Source of the DNA: Halonatronomonas betaini
GTDB lineage: Bacteria; Bacillota; Halanaerobiia; Halanaerobiales; Halarsenatibacteraceae
Assembly (NCBI RefSeq): GCF_015666175.1
Contig: NZ_JADPIE010000004.1
Coordinates: forward strand, 198,118-262,117
Reading direction: 5' to 3'
Length of the DNA: 64,000 nucleotides
Below the pieces are notes generated by a model. The model did not search any database, had not been told where the DNA came from, and saw only the letters and a program-made list of their open reading frames with translations. Positions 42,778 to 49,624 of this stretch are shown piece after piece. Within the stretch, counting starts at the first letter, position 1. The number at the start of each line of letters is the position of its first letter. The position numbers were made by a program, and so were the translations under genes.

Positions 42778-43590
42778 ATGGACCATGAATCAAAATATGA
42801 GAAGTTAAAAGAGATATTAGCTAAGATTGATAGACCTTTGCTGGCTTTTTCTGGAGGTGTAGACAGCACTCTTTTAGCAGGTGTTGCTGCAGAGATGGGG
42901 CTTGATCTTAAAGCTATAACAATAAACTCTCCTTTTATTCCAGAAAAAGAGATTGAAGAGGCGGCTGAGCTGGCCAAAGATTTAAATATAGATCATCAGA
43001 TCATTAATATTGAATTTGAGCAGTTAGGTAAGGCCTTAAAGAACAGCCCTGAGCGTTGCTATTACTGTAAAAAGATGATCTTCTCAAAGATCAAAGAATA
43101 TGCTGAGGCTGAGAAAAGAACTGTTATAGAAGGTACTAATCAGGATGACCAGGGAGATTATCGCCCTGGGCTGAGGGCATTAAAAGAGTTAAAAATTAGA
43201 AGCCCTTTATTTGAGGCCGGATTACGTAAATCTGAGATCAGAGAGCTATCTGCCAGCCTGGATCTGCCAACCTGGGATAAACCTTCATTATCCTGCCTGG
43301 CTACTAGAGTAGCATATGACTCGGAAATTACTGAAGAAAAACTTGCAAGAATAGAAACTGCAGAAAAATATCTGGCTGAACTCGGATTTAATCAGTACCG
43401 GGTTCGTGATCATAACGATCTTGCCAGAATTGAGGTTCTTCCTGAAGAAAGGAAAAAGCTATTTGATTTAGAGGTTCTTGATGATTTGAATAATAAACTT
43501 AAAAGTCTTGGTTTTGATTATGTAACCTTTGATTTAGGAGGCTATAAATCTGGAAGTATGAATCAGAGTCCGGAGGTTGAAGATGAATAA
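42778..43590 (+). CDS. larE: LarE, ATP-dependent sulfur insertase for nickel-pincer cofactor
   Basis: A 270-residue PP-loop ATPase. The nucleotide loop is AFSGGVDSTLLAG. LarE inserts sulfur into the pyridinium biscarboxylate ring made by LarB. Three cysteines stand out: CYYC (near residue 85) and the Cys in SLSCLATRVAY. This three-Cys set is the hallmark of LarE proteins that use a [4Fe-4S] cluster as sulfur carrier instead of sacrificing a single cysteine as in Lactobacillus plantarum. TGGAG precedes the ATG. larB starts inside its last codons, so translation is coupled. Confidence 0.92.
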   Translation: MDHESKYEKLKEILAKIDRPLLAFSGGVDSTLLAGVAAEMGLDLKAITINSPFIPEKEIEEAAELAKDLNIDHQIINIEFEQLGKALKNSPERCYYCKKMIFSKIKEYAEAEKRTVIEGTNQDDQGDYRPGLRALKELKIRSPLFEAGLRKSEIRELSASLDLPTWDKPSLSCLATRVAYDSEITEEKLARIETAEKYLAELGFNQYRVRDHNDLARIEVLPEERKKLFDLEVLDDLNNKLKSLGFDYVTFDLGGYKSGSMNQSPEVEDE

Positions 43591-44356
43591 AAAAGATTTA
43601 AGAGAATTACTAGAAAAAGTTAGATCAAATGAAGTTGATATTGAAACAGCCCTTAATTCTTTAAAAGATCTACCCTATAAAGATATAGGTCTTGCCAGGG
43701 TAGATAATCATAGAAGCTTAAGAAATGGTTTTCCTGAGGTGATTTACTGTGAGGGAAAATCTTTAGAAGAGATTAAAGCCATTATTACTGAAATGTTAAA
43801 GACTAATAATAATATCCTGGCCAGCAGAGCCAGTCAGGAAATTTTTGAGATGGTTAAAGAGATAGCCCCTGATGCTATTTATCATCCAAGGCCAAAAATG
43901 ATTTTTATTAAACAACAGGAGCTAGAGGAAACTAATAGCAAAATTTTAGTTGTCAGTGGTGGCACATCTGATATGCCAGTTGCTGAAGAGGCAGCAGTCA
44001 CAGCAGAAGCTCTTGGAAATAAAGTCGATAGGCTTTATGACGTTGGTGTAGCAGGGATTCACAGACTTTTAGGCAGTCTTGATAAATTGGATCAGGCATC
44101 TGTAATAATTGCTGTTGCCGGTATGGAAGGAGCTCTAGCCAGTGTTGTTGGTGGCCTGGTTGATAAACCAGTAATAGCCGTACCTACCAGTGTCGGTTAT
44201 GGAGCTAACTTTGGCGGGGTTTCTGCTTTGTTAACAATGTTAAATAGCTGTGCCAGTGGTGTTGGCGTTGTTAATATTGATAACGGATTTGGGGCAGCCT
44301 ATCTGGCCAGTACTATTAATTTGCAGATCGAGAATGCTTTAAAAGGGAGCGATTAA
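43583..44356 (+). CDS. larB: LarB, pyridinium-3,5-biscarboxylate synthase
   Basis: A 257-residue PurE-like protein. The N-terminal helix-rich part carries GLARVDNHRSLRNGFPEVIYCEGKS. The C-terminal part is AIR-carboxylase-like (VVSGGTSDMPVAEEAAVTAE, DVGVAGIHRLL, AVAGMEGALASVVGGLVDKPVIAVPTSVGYG). It carboxylates and hydrolyses nicotinic acid adenine dinucleotide in the first step of nickel-pincer cofactor synthesis. GGAGG lies seven bases before the ATG at 43583, inside the end of larE (8-base overlap). Confidence 0.95.
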   Translation: MNKKDLRELLEKVRSNEVDIETALNSLKDLPYKDIGLARVDNHRSLRNGFPEVIYCEGKSLEEIKAIITEMLKTNNNILASRASQEIFEMVKEIAPDAIYHPRPKMIFIKQQELEETNSKILVVSGGTSDMPVAEEAAVTAEALGNKVDRLYDVGVAGIHRLLGSLDKLDQASVIIAVAGMEGALASVVGGLVDKPVIAVPTSVGYGANFGGVSALLTMLNSCASGVGVVNIDNGFGAAYLASTINLQIENALKGSD

Positions 44357-44357
44357 T

Positions 44358-45176
44358 TTGGAAAAAATACTTTATTTTGATATAAATTCAGGGATTAGTG
44401 GCGATATGACAATTGGAGCTCTGCTGGATCTAGATATAGACCAGAATGAATTCAAAGAAGAGTTAAAGAAACTAAAGCTGGATGAATATAGACTGGAAAT
44501 AACCAGGCAGAAGAAGAATGGTATAACTGGAACAGATTTTAAAGTTATTCTAAATAAGAGTACTGGTCATCATAATCATGGCCATAATCATGACCATAGT
44601 GCAAGTCTTTCTGATTGTAATAACCATAGCCATAAATCCAGCCACTCTCATCACCACAGTCATAATCGCAATTTCAATGATATCAAAAAGTTAATTAATA
44701 ATAGTGACTTAAGTGATGCTGTTAAAGAATTAAGTATTACAATATTTGAAAAAGTAGCCAGAGCCGAGGCAAAGGTCCATGATAAAGATATTAGTCAGGT
44801 TCATTTTCATGAAGTTGGAGCTGTTGATTCTATTGTGGATATAGTTGGGACTGCAATACTTATTGAGATGTTAAATCCTGATCATATCTACTCTTCAAAG
44901 ATACCACTGGGGACAGGCTTTGTAAATGCCGATCATGGCAACATTCCTGTGCCTGCACCGGCAACTATTGAAATTTTAAAAGATGTACCAGTCTATTCTA
45001 ATGGCATTAAAAGTGAACTGGTTACTCCAACAGGAGCAGCTATTATCAAGACCCTTGCCGAGGAATTCATTTCTTTACCTGAATTAAATATTGGAAAAAT
45101 CGGCTATGGTACAGGAAAAAAGGAACTCGAGATAACAAATGTATTAAGGGTCTATCAGGCTAAAAAAAAAGAGTAG
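44358..45176 (+). CDS. larC: LarC, N-terminal reading frame (LarC1), with His-rich nickel-binding loop
   Basis: 272 codons, starting at TTG after GGGAGCG. LarC inserts nickel into the pincer precursor in a CTP-dependent reaction. The N-terminus YFDINSGISGDMTIGALLDL and the later VHFHEVGAVDSIVDIVG, PVPAPATIEIL and LVTPTGAAIIKTLA are clear family signatures. Between about residues 73 and 105 lies a stretch with 16 histidines (HHNHGHNHDH, HSHKSSHSHHHSH), probably storing or delivering Ni(II). The frame stops at TAG right after an A9 run. The rest of LarC continues in the -1 frame, so this is not a complete protein on its own. Confidence 0.93.
   Translation: MEKILYFDINSGISGDMTIGALLDLDIDQNEFKEELKKLKLDEYRLEITRQKKNGITGTDFKVILNKSTGHHNHGHNHDHSASLSDCNNHSHKSSHSHHHSHNRNFNDIKKLINNSDLSDAVKELSITIFEKVARAEAKVHDKDISQVHFHEVGAVDSIVDIVGTAILIEMLNPDHIYSSKIPLGTGFVNADHGNIPVPAPATIEILKDVPVYSNGIKSELVTPTGAAIIKTLAEEFISLPELNIGKIGYGTGKKELEITNVLRVYQAKKKE
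45146..45176 (+). other. larC: Probable programmed -1 frameshift signal in larC
   Basis: Elements in order: AAGGG (45146-45150), an 11-base spacer, a run of nine A (45162-45170) read as three Lys codons, GAG and TAG. Slipping back one base on the A-run gives ...KKK-RVDNLV..., which joins directly onto the LarC C-terminal domain. An A-rich heptamer with a Shine-Dalgarno-like element about ten bases upstream is the arrangement of the dnaX frameshift in Escherichia coli. larC of Lactobacillus plantarum is also known to be made from two overlapping frames. No strong downstream hairpin was seen. A sequencing error in the A-run is the alternative. Confidence 0.75.
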
Positions 45177-45613
45177 ATAATTTAGTCTTACTTGAGACAA
45201 ATATTGATGATATGAATCCTGAAATCTACTCCTACCTTTTTGATGAGCTATTTGCAGAGGGTGCTCTTGATGTATTTTTAACTGATATTAAAATGAAGAA
45301 AAATCGACCTGGGGTCATGCTGTCTGTTCTCTGTCCTGAAAAGAAACAGTTAGATCTGGAAAAGATAATTTTTAAAGAAACTACGACATTAGGTATTAGA
45401 ATTAAAGAGATTAAAAGAAGTTGCCTTAAAAGAAAGTTTCTTAATTTTAATTCCAGTTTTGGAACTGTTACTCTTAAAGCAGCTTTTTATAATGGTGAGT
45501 TAATAAAGTTTTCTCCTGAATATGAAGAATGTAAAGAAATAGCAAAGTCAAAGGGTATGCCATTGCAGCAGGTTTATCAGCAGATTATATCTGAAAAAAT
45601 GTTAGACCAGTAA
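45170..45613 (+). CDS. larC: LarC, C-terminal reading frame (LarC2), read by frameshifting
   Basis: 147 residues in the -1 frame relative to LarC1. The open stretch before the first ATG (45212) encodes LVLLETNIDDMNPE, the conserved opening of the LarC C-terminal CTP-binding domain. The functional domain therefore starts upstream of any AUG and has no ribosome-binding site of its own. Later landmarks are EGALDVFLTDIKMKKNRPGVML and ETTTLGIRIKEIKR. The frameshifted full protein would be 418 residues, the normal LarC length. All downstream codons look intact, which argues against a decaying pseudogene. Confidence 0.88.
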   Translation, partial: RVDNLVLLETNIDDMNPEIYSYLFDELFAEGALDVFLTDIKMKKNRPGVMLSVLCPEKKQLDLEKIIFKETTTLGIRIKEIKRSCLKRKFLNFNSSFGTVTLKAAFYNGELIKFSPEYEECKEIAKSKGMPLQQVYQQIISEKMLDQ

Positions 45614-45648
45614 GATAGTTAAATTTTATTTATTGAAAGAGGTGAAGC

Positions 45649-46452
45649 ATGAATATTAATCCAGAAGAGATTCTTATTCTCAAAGAATATGATGAGGTTA
45701 AAGCAGGCAGCAGAATTAATGATTACCTTGACAAACAGTATAATATAGATTCGGCTAAAATAAAAGATAAATTAATTGAAAAGAGCTTAATGGAGGTTAA
45801 TCAAAAGAAAGCCAGTTATGCATTAACTGCAAGGGGTGAAGAGATTATTAATGATCATCCCCATTTGATTTATTACCATAGAAGAAAATTATTGCAGAAA
45901 AATATTGATCTTAATAAATTTCATAATACCTATCTTGAATCTAAAGAAAGCAGTTATAGAAAAGTTGCCCTTGATCTTCTTAAAGAAAATAGCAAAAAAG
46001 CTAGAAAGAAAAAAGCCTGGAATGATTATAGAAATATATTTTTAAGTATGGCCAATATTTATAGAGATATTGATAAAGATCAAAAAACCTTAAAGAATTT
46101 AATGAAAGTCTATCATATTGATCTTAGTGGTTTGAGTAATAACAATAACTTTAACCCAATTATGATTAGGATAGCTCCAGGAATTATTGATGAAATAAAA
46201 GAATTGATAGTGGAACTACAATATCAGGAAGATGAATTAAAGACTATTTATCAATCAGTTGTTGAGAGACTTGACCTTCCAAGACAGAATTATTCAGTTT
46301 CAAAGCAGTTTGAGTATTTAATTACTGCTCTTAAAGATGGGGCAGAGAGTGTCAATATTAAAATCCAGAAAGATAATATTAAATTAACAAAAAAGCAGGA
46401 AAAAGACAAAGGTATTATAAAGGGGATTTTAAGTAAAATTTTCTCTAAATAA
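45649..46452 (+). CDS. Protein of unknown function with winged-helix-like N-terminus
   Basis: 267 residues, no family recognised. The first 70 residues look like a winged helix (alternating helices ending in KASYALTARGEEIINDHP). The middle is highly basic and helical (SKKARKKKAWNDYRNIFLSMANIYRD, a TPR-like helix), and the C-terminus is Lys-rich (KKQEKDKGIIKGILSKIFSK). It has no signal peptide or membrane segment, so it may bind nucleic acid. It is followed 12-21 bases later by the cNMP-binding/DUF2225 gene, then a DUF4359 gene, a tight three-gene set. GAGGTG precedes the ATG. Confidence 0.6.
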   Translation: MNINPEEILILKEYDEVKAGSRINDYLDKQYNIDSAKIKDKLIEKSLMEVNQKKASYALTARGEEIINDHPHLIYYHRRKLLQKNIDLNKFHNTYLESKESSYRKVALDLLKENSKKARKKKAWNDYRNIFLSMANIYRDIDKDQKTLKNLMKVYHIDLSGLSNNNNFNPIMIRIAPGIIDEIKELIVELQYQEDELKTIYQSVVERLDLPRQNYSVSKQFEYLITALKDGAESVNIKIQKDNIKLTKKQEKDKGIIKGILSKIFSK

Positions 46453-46473
46453 TTATAAAGGCTGGTGTTAATT

Positions 46474-47670
46474 TTGTCGTTGATGAGTCAATTAATCGAG
46501 TCAGATTCCAGCCAGCTATTAAAGTATAATGCTGGCGATATAATTTTTGATTATGGGGATTCTGCTGATGATATTTATATAGTTGTGCAGGGAGAAATTA
46601 TTCTATCTAAAAAAGCTAGAGGTGCTGAAGAAGCCTTTGAAATCATAAAATCTGGAGGTTTATTTGGTGAACTAGCTCTAATCAATAATCAAACTAGAAA
46701 GATTAGAGCTACTGCAGCTCAGAATGGTGCTTCCATTTTCAGTTATTCAGCTAAAGATTTTTTTGACCTGATTGGAGCAGATACAGAAATAAATCAACAA
46801 TTAATTAATACCCTGGTTTCAAGAATACAGCAATTAGAAGATCCAGTTAAGATTAATTTAGATTTAGACTCTATTAAGTCAAACCAGAATGAAGAGTCTA
46901 AAAAAGAGTCACCAGGCGAGTTTTTCCTGGATGGCCATGGGAATTACAACAGGGAGGCTCCAGAATCATATCAGCATTACCTTTACTCAAAAGATATAGA
47001 CTGCCCTGCCTGTGGCAATAACTTTAAAGCTAAAATTATTCGAAGATCAAGATTGAGACTTGAAAAGATAAAAGATAATTTAAGAAAAGTCTATAAAAAT
47101 TTCGAACCTATCTGGTATCGAATTCGGGTCTGTCCTCAATGTTATTATGCAGCCCCAGGAATTAAATTTAATGATATTTCTAAGGCCAATAAGCAAAAAA
47201 TAAGAAAAGAATTTAAAATTTATGTAGAAAGAAAAATATCAAGTCAATTTCAAGCAGGCTTTAGTGAGCCAAGGAATTTAAATCAAGTCTTTAATAGTTA
47301 TTATCTAAATATTGCCTGTTATAATTTTATTGGTGTTGAAAAGGAGCAGGTTGCAGCATCCTGGCTCAGATTAAGCTGGCTTTATAGTGATCAGGATGAA
47401 GTTGAGCTTGCAAATAAAGCATCAGAAAATGCTTACCAGGAGCTCAAGGATTTTTATTATAAAGAAAATAATCAAAACTTGAATTCCCAGGCTAAAGAAA
47501 AGCTATCTTTACTGCTGGCAGATCTATCAATTGAACATGGTCATCATGAAGAAGCAATGCCTATTTTAGATAAAATTGTTAGAAAATCAACAACTAAGCC
47601 ATATTATAAAGAGTTAGCCAGAGATAAATTTATTAAAATAAGAGAAGAAAATAATCAGAAAGAACGGTGA
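46474..47670 (+). CDS. cNMP-binding domain fused to zinc-ribbon DUF2225
   Basis: 398 residues. Residues 1-120 form a Crp-type cyclic-nucleotide-binding jelly roll (YNAGDIIFDYGDSADDIYIVVQGEI, GGLFGELALINNQTRKIRATAA) but no helix-turn-helix follows. From about 170 comes DUF2225, with two zinc-type pairs (DCPACGNNFKAKI and VCPQCYYAAPG) and a TPR-like helical end (LADLSIEHGHHEEAMPILDKIV). DUF2225 proteins are common in Firmicutes and uncharacterised. Several starts are possible (GTG 46465, TTG 46474, ATG 46483). GGTG at 46464-46467 suits TTG 46474. It looks like a sensor that couples nucleotide or other ligand binding to the DUF2225 part. Confidence 0.8.
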   Translation: MSLMSQLIESDSSQLLKYNAGDIIFDYGDSADDIYIVVQGEIILSKKARGAEEAFEIIKSGGLFGELALINNQTRKIRATAAQNGASIFSYSAKDFFDLIGADTEINQQLINTLVSRIQQLEDPVKINLDLDSIKSNQNEESKKESPGEFFLDGHGNYNREAPESYQHYLYSKDIDCPACGNNFKAKIIRRSRLRLEKIKDNLRKVYKNFEPIWYRIRVCPQCYYAAPGIKFNDISKANKQKIRKEFKIYVERKISSQFQAGFSEPRNLNQVFNSYYLNIACYNFIGVEKEQVAASWLRLSWLYSDQDEVELANKASENAYQELKDFYYKENNQNLNSQAKEKLSLLLADLSIEHGHHEEAMPILDKIVRKSTTKPYYKELARDKFIKIREENNQKER

Positions 47671-47674
47671 TATA

Positions 47675-47980
47675 ATGAAAAGCAGTCAATTTTTCATATT
47701 ATTAATTCTTATAATAATGATTTTGATGGCTGTAACTAATCCAGGTATGGATGATTATGTAAGCTGGGTTGCCGATCAGTCAAGTGAAGAAGCATCTAAT
47801 CAATTTGAAGAATTACTCACCAGATTTGTTGGAGAACCAATGATTAGAAGGGCTTCCAGTCGAAATAATTATGTTATATTTAGTATTTATGAGACTAATA
47901 TCCCGGATTTAAATGGTGAAGAAAGTTCAACAACTATTGGTATATTCGGTAATTTTTTTGTTTTAAATAGTCCTGACTAA
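47675..47980 (+). CDS. DUF4359-type membrane-anchored protein
   Basis: 101 residues: one N-terminal membrane segment (SSQFFILLILIIMILMAVT), then NPGMDDYVSWVADQSSEEA, the opening seen in the DUF4359 family, and a small beta-rich domain (NNYVIFSIYET, STTIGIFGNFFVL). The soluble part should face outward. It starts four bases after the DUF2225 gene and closes this operon. Function unknown. Confidence 0.7.
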   Translation: MKSSQFFILLILIIMILMAVTNPGMDDYVSWVADQSSEEASNQFEELLTRFVGEPMIRRASSRNNYVIFSIYETNIPDLNGEESSTTIGIFGNFFVLNSPD

Positions 47981-48004
47981 TCTTATTATCTGGAGGTTTT
48001 AAAA

Positions 48005-48970
48005 ATGAAATCGATAGTAGATGTTCCTGGAATAAAGGTTGGCCATGCCCAGCTGGAAAAAGAGTTGACAGGTTGCACTGTTATTTTAACAGGCGAAAAA
48101 GGTGCAACTGCAGGAGTGGATATTAGAGGAGGGGCACCAGGCAGCCGGGAATCAGCCCTGCTGGCCCCGGAGAAAGCTGTTGATAAGGTACATGGAATCC
48201 TTTTAACTGGTGGCAGCGCTTTTGGACTTGATGCAGCAGCCGGGGTAATGAAATACTTAAAAGAAAATAATATTGGTTTTGAGACAGGTGTAATACCAGT
48301 CCCAATAGTTCCAGCTTCAGTTATCTTTGATTTTCTGATAGGAGAACCTGCCTGGCCAGATGCCAGCCTGGCATATTCAGCCTGTAAATCGGCTTCTTCA
48401 GCAGAAATGAAAAAAGGAAATATTGGAGCAGGAATTGGAGCTACAATTGGAAAGGTCAAAGGGCCCGCGTTTATGATGAAATCAGGTATCGGTACTGCCT
48501 ACTATCAATTTCCAAATGGCATAAGTATTGGAGCTGTTGTTGTATTGAATGCTTTTGGAGATCTAAGGTGTCAGCATTCCGGTAATATAATTGCCGGGGC
48601 TTATGATAGAGAAGAAAATGAGTTTTTAAATACAATGAACATGCTGGAAAGTCATGAAGGTAATAAAGAATTTGGTATAGAAAATACAACCCTTGCAGTC
48701 ATTGCAACTGATGCCAGTCTTAATAAAAATCAGGCGAAAAAAGTAGCCGAACTTGGCCAGAATGGACTGGCCAGAAGTCTCACCCCTGCCCATACAATGC
48801 TTGATGGAGATACAGTCTATGCAGTTTCTACTGGAGATAAAAAGATAGATATTTCACTGCTTGGTAATAAGGCTGCTGAAATTATATCTGAAGCAATTTT
48901 AGATTCAATCCATTCAGCTGAAAAGATCGCTGGTATTCCTTCACTGAAATATCTAAAAGAAAGAAAATAA
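48005..48970 (+). CDS. P1-family (DmpA/NylC-like) N-terminal nucleophile aminopeptidase
   Basis: A 321-residue enzyme of the L-aminopeptidase/D-esterase group (MEROPS S58-like). Landmarks are the N-terminal VPGIKVGHAQ, VDIRGGAPGSRES, LLTGGSAFGLDAAAGVM and IGAGIGATIGK. The probable self-cleavage point is Asn227-Thr228 in IENTTLAVIATDA. Thr228 would then become the catalytic N-terminal residue of the second chain, as in nylon hydrolase NylC. It acts on peptides or amides carrying unusual N-termini. GGAGG lies before the ATG. It is 24 bases after the DUF4359 gene and possibly co-transcribed. The natural substrate is unknown. Confidence 0.87.
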   Translation: MKSIVDVPGIKVGHAQLEKELTGCTVILTGEKGATAGVDIRGGAPGSRESALLAPEKAVDKVHGILLTGGSAFGLDAAAGVMKYLKENNIGFETGVIPVPIVPASVIFDFLIGEPAWPDASLAYSACKSASSAEMKKGNIGAGIGATIGKVKGPAFMMKSGIGTAYYQFPNGISIGAVVVLNAFGDLRCQHSGNIIAGAYDREENEFLNTMNMLESHEGNKEFGIENTTLAVIATDASLNKNQAKKVAELGQNGLARSLTPAHTMLDGDTVYAVSTGDKKIDISLLGNKAAEIISEAILDSIHSAEKIAGIPSLKYLKERK

Positions 48971-49040
48971 ACGCATACAGATTTCCCCATTACCCCAGTA
49001 TTATCACAATTATCTTAATATTACTAATTTATATAAACTG

Positions 49041-49070
49041 TTGAAATATATACCTGGATTGTGATATGAT
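49041..49070 (+). promoter_or_regulatory. Promoter of the MaoC-Bcd-Etf operon
   Basis: TTGAAA (49041-49046), an 18-bp spacer and TATGAT (49065-49070), followed by a leader of about 110 bases that carries an inverted repeat. Confidence 0.6.
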
Positions 49071-49140
49071 AAACATGGTAATTAAAGTTTTCACAAAAAA
49101 ATTTAAGTTTAAGGTAATGGCGTTTTAATTTTTCCTATCA

Positions 49141-49158
49141 AAGTGAAGAAATTCACTT
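49141..49158. promoter_or_regulatory. Perfect 18-bp inverted repeat in the operon leader (candidate operator)
   Basis: AAGTGAA-GAAA-TTCACTT, with seven-base perfect arms, about 15 bases before the ribosome-binding site of the MaoC gene. There is no T-tract behind it, so it is not a terminator. It could be a repressor operator or a small leader hairpin. Confidence 0.5.
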
Positions 49159-49186
49159 ATTTTAATCTATTTAAGGGGTGAGGTTT

Positions 49187-49603
49187 GTGGAGAAAAAAAG
49201 TTATGATAGTTTTCAAATAGGTGAGACTGCTTCTTTTTCTAAAACTATTACAGAGTCTGATGTATCAAATTATGCAGGGATTACCGGAGATTTTAATCCG
49301 GTACATATTGATCAGGAATATGCTAAAGATTCATTTTTTAAAGATAGGATCGTTCATGGAATGCTTTCGGCAGGTTTAATTTCTGCTGTTCTAGGAACCA
49401 AATTGCCTGGTCCAGGAGCTATTTATCTTTCTCAGGATTTAAAATTTAAAAAGCCAGTTAAAATTAATGATACTCTTACAGCCAGAGTAGAGGTTATTGA
49501 TAAAAAACCAGGAAAAAATATTCTTGAATTAAATACAAGCTGTTTTAATCAAAATGATATTGAAGTATTGACTGGTAATGCAGAAGTAATGATAAATACT
49601 TAA
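49187..49603 (+). CDS. MaoC-family (R)-specific enoyl-CoA hydratase
   Basis: A 138-residue hot-dog-fold protein. The active-site Asp-His pair is in ITGDFNPVHID (D-x4-H), and the FFKDRIVHGMLSAGL helix and YLSQDLKFKKPV are typical of PhaJ-like hydratases. It interconverts (R)-3-hydroxyacyl-CoA and trans-2-enoyl-CoA. The upstream GTG at 49178 is part of AAGGGGTG; the GTG at 49187 is the better start. It heads the operon with acyl-CoA dehydrogenase and ETF, so it likely makes or uses crotonyl-CoA. Confidence 0.9.
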   Translation: MEKKSYDSFQIGETASFSKTITESDVSNYAGITGDFNPVHIDQEYAKDSFFKDRIVHGMLSAGLISAVLGTKLPGPGAIYLSQDLKFKKPVKINDTLTARVEVIDKKPGKNILELNTSCFNQNDIEVLTGNAEVMINT

Positions 49604-49624
49604 AAATTAATGGAGGAATCAAAT

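Noticed and set aside
44358-45613. larC as a frameshifted pseudogene
   Set aside because: Both parts are fully conserved. The break is exactly at a slippery A-run with an SD-like element, and larC is known to be frameshift-expressed elsewhere. A sequencing slip in A9 remains possible.
45212-45613. LarC2 as an independent gene starting at the ATG
   Set aside because: The conserved domain begins upstream of that ATG and no ribosome-binding site precedes it.
49070-49186. Leader riboswitch before the MaoC gene
   Set aside because: Only one short inverted repeat is present, with no multi-stem fold or known motif.
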